From assembly GCA_016801845.1 (NCBI GenBank), contig CM028923.1, positions 5,195,001 through 5,259,000 of the forward strand: 64,000 bases of DNA, read 5' to 3'. This DNA comes from Polydactylus sextarius. Taxonomy: Eukaryota > Chordata > Actinopteri > Polynemidae. The notes below the pieces were generated by a model. It was not told the origin of the DNA, did no database searches, and saw only the letters and a program-made list of their open reading frames with translations. This document shows positions 1 through 13,300 of the stretch, in pieces (the first letter of the stretch is position 1; every line of letters begins with the position of its first letter). Made by a program: the position numbers and the translations under genes.

Positions 1-1099
1 ATATTAGCTTTACTGTCCCTTAAAGAGGCCCAGTGTGTTTCTATAGGCGAGAAAAGAAAATCACTGGTGGTGGATGAGATCACTGTTGGGGGTGGGTGGG
101 AGGCAGAGGGGGGGTGGTCTAGTGCTGCATTTGCATATTGAAAAGACACATACCCAAACACTGAAAGACAGCCAATTCTCCCTCTTCAGTAAAAAGCAGT
201 GGACAGGTGAAAAACAGACCTCACCCCTTCTTACAAATGAACCCTAAAAAAAAAAAAATCTCCAACCGCTAATGTCTCTTTTCAGCCTCCTGATGGAAAT
301 CCCTCCAATTTTACCTCCCCCTCACAAAAGGAGAAAAAAAAAAATTGAAAAGACCAAACCCGTCCTGTACTTTGAGGATTGTGAATAGAGTGCCCCGCAA
401 CCCGCCTGCCTGCCTCGCTGCCCCACATACGGCGCCTGAATACAAAAGACCCCCCTTTTTTTTCTCGTAAGAGAAGCAATCGCTCCGGGAGACCACTCTA
501 TCTGCAGCGCCGCGGCGACTCGCGGGCCTCAATGAAGCCGTCAGCTCTGGCCTCTGTTGTCACACATGTGCACACGCTTGCAAATGCAAAGACAGATACC
601 TTGTATGTAACCATTTCCTCCTCCCACACACACACACACACCCATATATCGACACACCAGAGCTCCCTGGTCCGTCCTCAGAGCCCTCGTGGCTAATGAA
701 TTCTTTTCATCCCTCGGTGTGTGGGGCAGGAACAGGGGAGGGTGATGAGTGCTTATTGGTGCTTATTTGAATATTTCAATTATTTATCACCCAAAAAAAA
801 CAGGGACACGAGGGAGCCATGTTTTAGATTTGATAATGTACTGTTGTTGCCGGAGGGGACAAGAAAAGTGGTAAAGAAAAAATGAGGCCCTGGTTGCAGA
901 TTCGATCAAGACACTGAGATTTATTCTGTTATTGACGAGTTCAGATATTTTACGCAATTTTTTTTTGAGGATAACCACAGTAACGTGAGACACCGGCGGA
1001 GCTCATACACTCAAGACATTACACTGGATGTAAATCCAGCTTTCATAAAACTGTCAGAGTTGATAATCCTTACATTTCAGTGCGTGTTTATTGCTCTTA

Positions 1100-1166
<67 letters not shown>
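1100..1166. repeat. (TG)n(TA)n microsatellite
   Basis: About 13 TG units, then an AT run. Confidence 0.95.
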
Positions 1167-1169
<3 letters not shown>

Positions 1170-2872
1170 GAGTTCCTCCCACTCTCCTATCACATTCATG
1201 CACTGTGGTGGGATCATAAAGTATTTTTATTTTTAGAAATAATATCTCACTGTGGAGTAGTTTTAAGATTAAAAAAAAAGAAATAAAAAAGACAGGGTTG
1301 GTAAACTGAGTGATGTAAGGCACCGGGTCAAGGGAACAATCCTGGGAAATGGAGGAATTTACTATAGCTCATGTGATGACAAGGCTGTAGGCTTCAAGGA
1401 AAAAACATGTGATTTAAATCGAGCAATTATCGCCTTGACACCGGATCTGCAGGCTCACTGTATGTGCCATTTATTTGTTTTTAATTTCCTCAATTTCTTC
1501 TCTTTTTTTTTTTTTCTCAATCTTTTGCTTTCCTGTCTCCTTCACTGTACAGTCGCCCTCCCTCCCTCCGTATCTGTTCACTCAGCTCCAAGTCTCTAGA
1601 CACAAAGGAAGTCGTCGACTAGCCACCGCGTCGCTGTCCCCCTTTTTCCTTCCCGGAGTGACGTGCACCAACACAAAAGGCGCTAATGATAATCACAACC
1701 TGTGAGGAAATGTCGCCTTAGTGCCGATTATTCTCACTGTTTCTTGTAGAGACATGAAAATAAAATGGATTTTTTTTTTTTTTGCTGCAAATCTGCCAAT
1801 CTGAATCCCATTTCTCCAGAGCAGCTCCTCTGATTTTGTCATTGAACTTCATTTTTCCCCCACAGTTTTAATTCGAATTACGCTGACTTTCCCAGTCAGT
1901 TCAAATGATTTTAGTTTGATTTCCCACTCCACTCCGGTGTCCACGCGTTAGGTGGTCCCCGGCGTTTTTCCGTTCAACCAAGACTCAGACTCACGTTGTG
2001 CTTTTGTGGCCTTTTAAATCTCTCAGCTTAATGAATTTCATGTCTTCAGTCTATGATTCGGTCTCTGTTCCAGGGGGAAGAAAACCCACATGCTTTATAA
2101 ATCGTGGCATTAAAAATGAACGTCAGCTAGAAGCCCACGCATTAACAATGTATGGGAAACGCTGCAGTCTGTGGCTCCATTTTGTTGCTTCGTTTTCTTG
2201 TTTGTTCGCTTTCGCTCACTGACACAAAAATATTTTGAAGCTTTTTCTTCTTATCAACAAACTTAATCTGTGATCGAGTTTCATGTTTAAAGGTTATTTT
2301 GGGGGGAGGATTCTCCTACACAGCTTTGAGTTGTTGTAGCTGCCATCTCATTCATCACCCTTAATCCCAGCGGTGAACTCATTTGTTGCTGTGTGCGAGC
2401 GTACACGAATCCAGCTCGTGTCCTCAGTAATGATCCGCTAATTATGAGAATCCTCAGCAGCAGCAGCCGCCTCTGGAGTGTGAAACCACCTGTCCTTGTG
2501 TAATGTGTGTGTGGTGTGTGTGTATGTGTGTGTACAGGTAGCTGTGACATATGTGCATGCTGTGCATGTGAGAGCAAGAGCACGTCTGTGTATTCAATCA
2601 CATACTGTGTGGCCTATTTATTACATTTGGGGTGCTCATCGAGTTTGTCTCTTAAATTTCACTTATGAGTGGATCATTATGAGGCAGGAAAACATTATTC
2701 CATATGAGGCCGCAGCTTTGTAACTACTTTCAGGTTGTTGTTGTGGTTTTATGGCTCCAGAACTTCACTGTTTTGGTTCAGTCTCGCTGTTCTCATCAGT
2801 GTTAATGTCATCTGCAGCGAGCAGCTGTTTCCTCCAGTGCACAACTGTAATATATTCACACGTGGTGACCTT

Positions 2873-3343
2873 CCATACAGGAAATATATGCACATTTGAT
2901 GTAAAAACATATATGCATATGATTGGAACAATTTTGTATATGACAAATATATCCATATAAACATGTATGTTTCTGTATAATCAATAAATTGACCCATATG
3001 GAACATATGTAGTTATAGTTGTATAAATGTAAAATACACAAATTCTAGACATACACAAACATATACATATGTATGTGTGTGTTTATGTAATATATGTTTG
3101 TATAAATGTATGTATACATATATGTATGTGTGAATATGTGTAATTTGTTTATTGCATTTATACAACTGGATATTACATATTTTACCTAATATATGTACAT
3201 ACACAGTTGTTATTATAGGTATTTCATATATGTTTTAAACATTTATCTTCATGTATTTAGTAGGTGAATATGGTAGATATATATGTGGTAACGTCACTCT
3301 TGGTTTTAGGGACATATATGTCATATATGATGTTTCTGTATGG
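2873..3343. mobile_element. AT-rich MITE-like element, copy 1
   Basis: It is bounded by CCATACAG (2,873-2,880) and its exact reverse complement CTGTATGG (3,336-3,343). The interior is a run of atatatg/catatat words. Its right end (gtggtaacgtcac, acatatatgtcatatatga) corresponds to the right end of the element at 25.1-25.9 kb. No transposase frame is seen. Confidence 0.55.
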
Positions 3344-3716
3344 CCTGCCTCAGAGTAGAAACTCAAAACTGCCTTGTATCTGTTTAATCTGTGAATTTGT
3401 AGTTTAACCATAAGATGTTAATGTTCGCAGTCTGCTTTCACTACCCCAGTTGCCCCCAGAAAAAAAAAATCAGTCTTTGCACATTTAAAACCATAAAAAC
3501 CACACAAAATATGTAAATAATAGGTTATAAAATAATAGCTACATTTGAACCCTGACCACATCCTAACAATCTGTCAACAAAACATGACCTAACAAGAAAA
3601 ACAAACATGAAAAGACTACATTAAAAAAAAAAACATGGAAATGAAACCATTCAGTGAAATATTGTCCCTGGTGAAGTTTATGGTTGAACAATAATTGATT
3701 TCTTCTGCTCCTCCAG

Positions 3717-4323
3717 CCGAGCCATCAAGACCAACCAGGACCTTCTTCCTGAGACTCCGTGGACCAACATCCTGTACGACGACTTCTGGGGAACCCTGCT
3801 CACTCACAGTGGCAGCCACAAGTCGTTCCGGCCGCTCTGCACGCTCTCCTTCCGCCTCAACTACACCTTGCATGGCCTGCGTCCATGGGGCTACCACCTG
3901 CTGAACGTGGCGCTGCACGGCCTCGTCACCGCCCTCTTCACAGCTTTCAGTCGCCCTGTCCTGGGTGGAGGACCGTGGAGCCTTCTGGCTGGTCTCCTTT
4001 TCGCCGCTCATCCGGTTCACACCGAAGCGGTGGCCGGTGTCGTGGGGAGGGCAGATGTCGGCGCCACTTTGTTCTTCTTGCTGTCGCTCCTCTGTTACGT
4101 CAGATACTGCGGGATCCGGAGGAACCAGCGTGACGTCGGGAGATGCAGCGGCACGTCGGGCGCCTGGTGCTGGGGCTGGATGCTCGGGAGCCTGTGGTGC
4201 GCCGCAGCCAGCATGCTGTGGAAGGAACAGGGGGTGACAGTGTTGGCTGTGTCTGCCGTTTACGAACTATTCGTGTTCCAGAGGCTCAGATTACACCAGG
4301 CACTTCTCCTCCTGTTGGGAAAG
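3717..4323 (+). CDS. tmtc2: tmtc2 coding exon (second coding exon by comparison with human)
   Basis: The acceptor is ctccag/c and the donor aag/gtaaat; the first base completes a codon begun upstream. It encodes 202 residues starting RAIKTNQDLLPETPW, with the acidic pair Asp21-Asp22 in LYDDFWG, then LLTHSGSHKSFRPLCTLSFR and several membrane segments (near HPVHTEAVAGVVGRADVGA). It ends after LLLLLGK. The block just before the donor is less conserved. Confidence 0.95.
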
Positions 4324-4349
4324 GTAAATGAATGCTTGTTGCCAGAGCT

Positions 4350-4385
<36 letters not shown>

Positions 4386-7300
4386 CATGTGTGCACACAC
4401 TCATCTTGGCGTCTCTTACATATTCAGTTTCCTCTTCCTTACCTCAGAGGCAAAACCTCAGCCAGCCAGCTGTTAATAGTTCCTGTATGGTGGATTAAGT
4501 TTTTTTTTTCAGTGTGTACTTAACATGGTTTTGTTTGTGTGGAAATTGTGTGTTTGCTTTTCATTAGGAGCGCAATTAGAAAAGCTGTTTGCCCGTGCAA
4601 ACCGCGCAGTTGCTGCATGAAAAGTAAGCTGTTCTCATTTGTCAAGTTCTGCAAAGAGGAAGAAACAATATTCAAAAATGGGGGGAGAGGGGCGGAAATG
4701 TTCCTTTCCTTTCCTTCCACTTCCTTGTTATGTCATGCTGCAGTAAATAGATGCACGTTAATGTGAGGAAAGATTAGGATCTGAGTCTCATTACGTGCGT
4801 ATGTGCATGCGCAGTCGTGGCAGACAGAGAGGTGGAACAGGAAAAGCTATTTTCAGGATGACTTGTTTTATTTTATTTTTAAGGTGACATAAAAGTACGT
4901 GCAGGGGGAAAAACAATAACGGTTGTTACTGTCGCTGTTGTAAACCATTTGGCTCGACTTTTTTTTTCTTTTTCTTTCCATGTGAGCTGCCCCAAAAACG
5001 TACACAAATGCACGCGCTGAATCTGCTTCCCCTGCAGGAGAACTCAGCGGGACTCCATTTTCTCCTCCAAACTAAAGTTATTTGAGTAGGACAACCTTGG
5101 TGCAGTGACTCATCTGATTACTGGAATCAGCGCTTGACTGGAAAGCCTCCTCACACAGGCACTCCACATTTGATTAGAGAAACAGCTCCTTAGCCAACAT
5201 GATGGCCCCTCGTAAAACGCATAACTAGTGTAATAAAAAGTCCCCTTGGGTTTACGAAGCAAGGACAGTCTGGTTCTGAATGTGTGTGTGTGGGGATCTT
5301 TCTTCTTGTGGAAACATCTATAAATACTTGTGTTTGTTGCGAGGTTTGTGATGTAACATTGTGTATAGTACACCACCAGTTTCCCACCAGTATACTATGA
5401 AAGTTTTCTGTTGTGTACAAACTCCAGCTTGAAGAAAAAAAAAAAAAACTGGGGTCCGTGCGTGACTGTCATATTTACACTGCCAGCATCTAAAATGAAA
5501 ACACGTTCTACCCACGAGCGATGGAGGCTTTACTGTACCTGTGGGTCAGCTTCTCCAGTAGTTGTTTCTGGCAGCGTGATAACCCACAGCTGTTATTAAA
5601 GGGCTTGCAGTGAGGAGCCCAGAGAGATCAGAGAAGGCAGTGAGAGTTATGATGTTTTTTTTTTTCTTTTTCTTTTTTTTTTTCTCCTCGGTGCTCGGCA
5701 GGAATGAGTCACGTGTAACGCTGCTCACACAGCCGCTAGACCTCGACAGATGCAAAACAACACCTGTCTTTCAGATCCAGTTCGTATAAGGCGAAGGTGA
5801 CAAATCATGTTGGAGTAGCAGCGCGGTGGGAAAGCGGATGTAGCTCATTAACTGATGGAGAGGCTGACAAATATATAATACATGTAAATCAGAAGCAATG
5901 TAACCTCAAATATTGTGACTGTTCTCCTTAAGCTCCACCTTTAAACTCCAGTTTTGGCCTTATTTTTACCTTTAATGACTCAAAACCTTTTTTTTAAATG
6001 ATTATTATTGTTAAAAAAGAAAAAAAGTTAATATTTAGGATAAAAAGGAAGTGAATCCAGATGGAGCAAAAGAAAATGTTGACATGTTCTTAACCCAAAC
6101 TCGTATAAACTTCATTCACATTGCTGTGTCTAAATCTTCATACACTACTTACCAAAGGAGTCGGCGAGTTAAATTGTACATCTTGACTTTTTCATCTGAT
6201 TGATACAAAGTTGGCACACTTAGAACTTAAACACACCCTTGAAATAATTCCAATATTTGATCTAAAACATTTCAGGGTTGTTGAACGCGTGTATAGATAA
6301 GAAAAGATAATGAGATTTACTTTGCATTTATCCCAGATCAGGTAGAAAACAAGCTCTCAGCTGTGTAAATAAAGATCTTTTGGTTTCTAGATCTGTAACA
6401 TGATTTATCAAATGTTACTCTGGAAGCTTTTGGGGGAAAAAAGATCTAATATTTAAAGTTTTATAGCTTTAAATAAGAAATTATCAACAAAAATAGTGCA
6501 GTAAAATCAAATTTATTAACTAAATTTCTGGTAGTTTTTGTTCTGATTGTGTTTTATTATCAGGTCGTTCCTCTTATTTCATGCGTACACAAACTAAACT
6601 AAAGCCAAAACCTTGGAAATAAAAACCACAACCTGAAAGACGTTGAGTGCTACGTGTTCCAGTCTGTTGCATTCCAGTCTGAGAGATTTCATCACCCTTC
6701 GTTCTTGTCAGAAACTTTTATGAAAAATCACATTTTCCTGTGTATTTATTATGTGGTGGAGCAGAGGAGAGTGGGGGGGTTGGAGGGGATATCATCAGCA
6801 GTCTCCACCTTTCTGTCCAGACACAATAGCCCTGGCCTGAATCCTTGCATCAGCCCCAGCGAGTCCCGGTGCCAGCACCTCCCCAGCGCCTCCCGCCACC
6901 GCCAACACATCTGGCTCGTTTATCACTCTGGTAATGCCCTCCTGTATTGCCCCAGTCACGGTTATCTTGGCAGGGAGCTCGTTATGTGCTGGGGCCAGCC
7001 GCGAGGGCAATCGTTTCCTCGATTATGAGCCAGACGTTTCGAGGCGCATGGGAACACAAAAAGGGAGAGGGGTATCCAGAGAGAATAAGCGAGGAGAGAG
7101 TGAGGGAAACTATGCTCTCACTTCCTTTTCTTTATCTGTTTTTGGTCTTTCTCACCCTCCGTGGCCTAAAAGCACTTTGGGAACAAACCACTTGACTTGA
7201 CTTGAATTGAATTGAATAGCAGGTAAAAGCAACATGTGATATTTTTTATGCTAATTTTTTTTTTTTTCTATTTCGTTCAAAATGAAGCAAAGCAATGAAA

Positions 7301-10300
7301 GGGGAAAAAAGTCCTTCACATCACATTACCTGACCACAGCTACAAACAATAAGGAAATGCAAATGAGCTCCAGTGTAGCAGAGGGGACAGCTGCGCTTCG
7401 ACCGCCACTCCATTTCTCATCCTATTAACTCCCTAATCAGACCGAGATGAGATTTCAAATGAGACGATGTAGGACGGAGGGAGAGTTAGAAAGTGATGGA
7501 TGGAGACAAAGGAAGGTGTGGCGTTGGCACTGCACTCCAGTAGAAGACAAAGTGAAGCTCACAGACCAGGATCAGAAGAGCAAAATGTCTTTGTTCTCTA
7601 CACTTTTTTTTCCACTTTTCTAGTTTGTCAGCATCCAAAAGCAAACTACTTGATCAATGAGTCTCCAGCCTTTATACAAAGCCTGACAGGGAAATAGTTT
7701 GCTTTGGTTGGTATTAACAAAATGCTAAGCCTGAGCAAAAACGTGAAAACCTTGGCAGGTGAGATGGATTTTCATTAAAAGGGGTTTGTTTAAATGTCGA
7801 ACAGGGGATTTGAAGCATTTATTGGAGCGAAAAACAAAGAATTGTGATTACAATCTGTGATTACACCTTTTGGATAAAACCCTACACGAAAAAAGCTCTA
7901 AATTAAAAAGGTGTGAAGGTAAATATACTTTCTCAAAGTAAAACGATATCGGGAGGACTGATTCTCGCTCTTCTTAATCCTCAGCGGTTGACGGCTCTGG
8001 GATATTTTTACTTTGAGTGATGGATGACAGATAGTGTTTAACCAGAGGCACGACAGAGACAAGAGGGGGATTTGATGACGTCCCGACCGGTTTGCACTTA
8101 AAGTGTTTCAGATTCCTCCTCGTTTCTGTCGGAGAGCACTGCAGGCACGTTAACTTCAGCGTGACCATCTGACGGCTTGATGAATCTCACGCCAATTATC
8201 CCGAAGCCGAATGCGTTGGGCTGTGAAATGATGTTCTCTGTTGCAAGTTCTGCCGGACGCTCTTTAGTTAGCTGAGCATGTTGGCAAGCCAGACAGAGAG
8301 CATCTTCATTCTGTCTGGCACATCAAATCATCGCGGCCTCATTATTATTCTCATCTCAAATCTCCAACTTTTTTTCTTCTCCTTTGAGGTTTGAGTTGGA
8401 GTTGCCAAAAAAAAAAAGTTGCTTTTTTTTTTTTTTTAAAGGTTTGATCATTAGCATGGTTGACGCAACCAGAAATACGAGAGCGAAACTACGCTGTTTC
8501 GTTTAATTTGCGGGAAAGTTTTTCATTCACAAAAAAATATCAGCAAGAGAGTAAAGAAACAGAACCAACACTGCGGCGAGCTTCCTGCTGAGTCCTGCTG
8601 TTTAAAAAAAAAAAAAAAAAAAAAAAATCAACAGGCAAACACATTAAAAATTTAGCAGTGTCAGAGGTGGTGTTACTGGACCAGAGAAGTACCATGCTTA
8701 CGGCGACAGGAATAAAGAAAGAATAGTTTGACACAAAGCGAGATGCCAATAAACGTCTCACCCGAGCGAAGCTGGCGAATCCAACAGGTCCTCTCAGACC
8801 TCGTTTACACTTAGTCACTTCATGTGTCTTGGACGGATTGGACTGCGATCCGGTCTCCGAGTGCCAAGTTTAAACTCTTCCAAGAAAACCCAGAGACGTA
8901 TGAGTGGTTCTTGCATGAAGCTCATTGTGTTTTTTTGCACTTGGAACATACATGAATCTGCTCATAATTAGCTTTAACAACACTTCAATACCACAAATGA
9001 ATCGTTGGGACTCCCTCAAGGCAACTGAAAATTGGGTCAGATGGACTGAGGATTCCTGACGTCCCTTCATTACTCAAACAGGAAGCTCTTTAAACGTCAA
9101 GTTAACACTGCTGGCAACCCCTGCGCTTTGATCAGCTGTCCTCGCAGACGCCGTGCGAGGCCTCGACCTCCGACCTATCTCATTACAGGTCTCCGTACCA
9201 ACAGCGGTAGGCCTTTCATGGAGAGAAGTACGGGGTAATTAGGTCACTCTATCAAAGTCAGGCCTCACAGTGCCACGCTGCCTGTCTGATGGCTCGGTCC
9301 AGTCGCGCCAATTCAGCAGAATCCAGAAGAAGCATTAGAAGAAGAAGGAAAAGAAAAGAACTGGATGCTTGCCTCATTGTTCTTTTCATCACAATTTAGC
9401 ATGTCACTGGTAATGCATCAAACATGAGCACTGCTGGATGTGTGTTGTACAAACACACTGTGTCCAAAACGCTGAAAGACCTTTCCATGCACATGTCAAT
9501 GAGAAAGAATGGCCCCCACAGTAGGCCGATGTGTCTCCCAGTGCAACTTTAACTTAGAGAGTTGGCAGTTCAATTTTATCTGTTTAGATTTGTCTGTATT
9601 TCTGGAAGCTCTTACAAGAAACGTGTAATCAATCACAATACGTTTGTTTTATTTATTTACTTATTTTTTTATTACACGATGGGATAACAAGATTTTAATT
9701 TAAATTCCTCAAACAAGTAGTCGAAAAGCTCCCACGCACGATCAGCCACGTATGTTGGAAAGAGTTATGAGCAGTTTAAATTGGACATGACTTTAACAAG
9801 AAAAGCCCGGAAGATTGTTCCCCTGCTGTCTTGCGTCAGTCTGCAGCAGCTTTAAACGGTGCACATATGAAGTCAGCCATGTCCCGCTGTTTCTTCAGAC
9901 ATGTTTTAAAACACTGTGTCGAGCTGCAGTGTAAACAGGCAGACCACACACTTGTGGGATTAATAAAAAAACAAGCGCTAATAATGAATAGTCACGTTAA
10001 AAGATGAACGCCCGGGAGCTTAATGACACACGTTTATGTGTGGAAAAACACAGAGGGAGCTAGAAGGGGTTTAAGGGTTAATTTGCGAAAAAAAAAAAAA
10101 AAAAGAAAGAAAGAAAAGTAGAAGAAGAAGAAGATTAGTGGATGTTAGTGGATGGTAAAAATGAAAGAGGATAAAAAGTGAAAGTTGAAGGGCAAGCCAC
10201 AAAAAAATGGAGGCAAAATTTTCCAAATGAGGATCCAAAAGCGAGGAGGAGATATGTGGAAGAGCGATGGGTTCAAAGACTTGGAGCGATGGGGATGTTG

Positions 10301-13300
10301 CGTCTTTGACAGTTGGCGGCGGATTACTGCCAGCCGTTCACCGCAGATACACACAGATCTCATGAAGGTCAATCAATCATAGCTGGAACGAGATCACAGG
10401 AATTGAAGTCAGACACCAGGCGAGATGAAAACAGTCTTTTCTGTCTCTCCCATTTTTTTGGGGACTTATTTCTTAATTTTTGTCGTTAACACATGAAAAA
10501 ACGACTCAGACATCAGCGCCTCTCTTTTCTAGAAAATACAAGGATTCGCAGTAGCACACATAGAAAGCTAGCCCACTTTCTGTTTTCATAAGATTTATAC
10601 TTTTGCATACTGACAAAACAAAACGGTGTCCAATGACAACACAAACTGTATTGAATTTGTAATGCGATATAGATTTTGGACACACGACTCCAACTAAACA
10701 CAACCAGCCAGACTCTCTGTGTCAGCTATTGTTGCTACCTACTTTGACGTAGCCTTAGCACAACCTAATGCTAATGCAAGTCTACCAGGCTAAAAAAAAA
10801 AAACATACTGGAATTTGACTTTTACTGGAATTCTGTGTTTTTAAAGCAAGGAAACAAGGAAAATAATTGAGTTTGTCATTTTGTTTTCCTTCTCCCCACA
10901 CGAACACCAAGCAGAAGCAGAGCGTCCGTTTCTCTCGGCGGGTCGACTTGTCAAACACAGGTGTAACTCATAACCCTAACGAGCTCGGCCCCGGTCGCCG
11001 CGGCTGCCAGTTTTACTGGCAGAGCCGTCGTCGGTGTGATTAGTTGCACCTGTGCTCGTCCTGCCAGCGGTCACAAAGAAATAAAATAAAAAACAGGTCA
11101 AGGTCCAGTATTTTGTCTTAGGGTTTAGCTTGTTTTTCAAATTAAATTCTCTTAAGCACATGAATGGATACCCGCGGGAAGCTCTGAGTTTGGTTTTTCT
11201 TACTCGAAACGTTTGACAACATTGCACCACAAAGGAATAATATTAGTTTTCAGAAATATATATATATATATATTCAGCAATTTAAAATGTAGTGAAAGTA
11301 CACACAGAAGGACATATATAATGAACGAGCAAGAAAAATGGTACAAACAGATTGAAGTAACAGAAATTAAATGACTAATATAAAGATAAAGACTAGTATT
11401 AACAGTGTGGGTGGTACAGATACACTGGACCACACCAAACTGTAGATTCTTGTCAATAACTTTTTTGTGTTTTACTTTAAACTGAACACTTGGCTATTTC
11501 CTCCAAACATTTGATATTTTTTTGTGTTTTGTTCTCTGTTCTTGATTCCGTGTTGCTGCGATGTTGAAATATCCTCCACTGTGAGACGTATTAAAGGAGT
11601 TTGGTTTTGAATTTGAATAGAAGCATCAAAGGCCCAACATTAAGGAACGTATTAGTCGGGATTGTCCCCTGCCAATATTCCTCTTAAGCGTAAAGAATGA
11701 CAGCGCGAGCTAGAATTGTTTGGGGGGGGAAAAAACCAATAAATCAACAGCTATGTCGAGAGTTTAAAGTGCCTTTTAAAGCAGTTAGAGGATGCACTCG
11801 AGTAGGGAATGATTCACTTGTTAAAAGGGTAATGTCGGATTATTGAATCCTATTTTCTACGGACCGCAGAAGACTCTACTGAGTAGAGAGGAGGAAGTCA
11901 CACAAGACTTAAGCGGCATTTTTTTTTTTTCCATTTCAGGCCCACTTCTGTGAGCAACCTGCAACCTGTGGCTTCCAAATGAAAAAGTTAGTGGAAAAAA
12001 ACAACTCTTTATTACTGCTGAGTTTGTGAATTCATGGCGAGACATAACGGAAAAAGCTCTGTGTGTGTGTGTGTGTGTCTGTGTGTGTGCGTGTGTGTTT
12101 GTGTGCCCGATTGATCAGGAAGTCAATTAAGGAACGATTTAGAAATGGGCAAGGCAGCGAGCGGGAAAATGAAGCTCATTCACCTAAATACCACAAATGA
12201 CTCTCTTACGGGAATTGGCTTATCTTCTGATACCAAGCAAAATTGGATTTCTCAGACGGTTTCCTCCCTCGACAAGCAATACACTCTTATCCATCAATAC
12301 GTGCAATCCCCCTCTTTTCTTGTAAAAGACAATCTCTCTCTTATCCTTTGTGTACCACCTTTCAGTTTCCAAATCAATATCCAATTTTTTTCCTTCCTCA
12401 CTCTTGGCTCCACACTAACTCTTTAAAATGGCCTTTTTTTCCCTCCATTTTTACTACTTACGAATGGATTTCTATAACTAGCTCCTTTCACCTCAACTAA
12501 CCTGTGTGAGGAACATGCTTTTCTGTGTCAAATCTGGAGAAATCAATTACTGAACCTGAGCCAGGAGGTTAGAAGAGTCAGCAGCAGCACTAAACCTCTT
12601 ACTCTAATCCTGACGTAGGTTTGTTTGGGTTTACTGGTGTTTTTGGCAGAGGCGACTGGTGTAGTGAGTCAGTTTGGTTTTTCATTTCAGTCTAGTTTTA
12701 GGGGAGCTTAGTACTTTCAGTTTAATTTTTATTTTTGAGGAGTTAAGAACTACTCTGAGTGTTTATTTGGTTTTTGTTATGAGATATTCACTTTATGAGG
12801 GAAAACTTTAATTTAAAGGGGTCATTAAACTCATTCTGTGAATATTGTAAACTGTTGTTTGAGATCTCTAAATAGCATATGTAATATTACTGGCCTTAAA
12901 AAGGCCCAGGATCCTAAACAACCTAATGCAAACTCATGAAATGACCCTAGATCTCCTACTCAGCAAGATCATGAATATTTAAATGAGCTGTGTGCTGATT
13001 GATTGGTTTACAGCAAAGGAAAAGAAAGTTTGCCATTGCAACAATGAACAGGGACAGATTTTAGAGGTAATCTCTGAGTTAATCAATGAGACACTGAACT
13101 TCAACCTTACATATTTAAGTCTGAGTCATATATTTAGAAGCAGTCAGTCGCCCAAAGATTGGAAATAAAATGAATTTGTCAGAATAAGAGTAAGTCAAAG
13201 TAAGTTTTGTCATTTAGCCTTTCTAGGAACTATATGAAACATGTTAAGTTAGCTGTAATAACAATGACATTACATTTGTAACCATGTCGCTTCACCCTAG

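Larger units (their letters stand above)
1..3716 (+). other. tmtc2: tmtc2 intron 1 (3' part)
   Basis: No exon was recognised, including the expected signal-anchor first exon. It holds a CA tract near 625-643, the TG/TA microsatellite at 1,100-1,166, many poly(A/T) runs, and an AT-rich inverted-end element at 2,873-3,343. Confidence 0.7.

Noticed and set aside
480..600. CG-richer stretch as the tmtc2 first exon
   Set aside because: No start codon followed by the expected TMTC2 signal-anchor and donor could be read there.
1100..1166. Peptide frames of Cys-Val or Tyr-Ile repeats
   Set aside because: Translations of TG/TA microsatellites.
3616..4020. 134-codon antisense frame over the tmtc2 exon
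   Set aside because: Shadow of the real plus-strand TMTC2 coding sequence.
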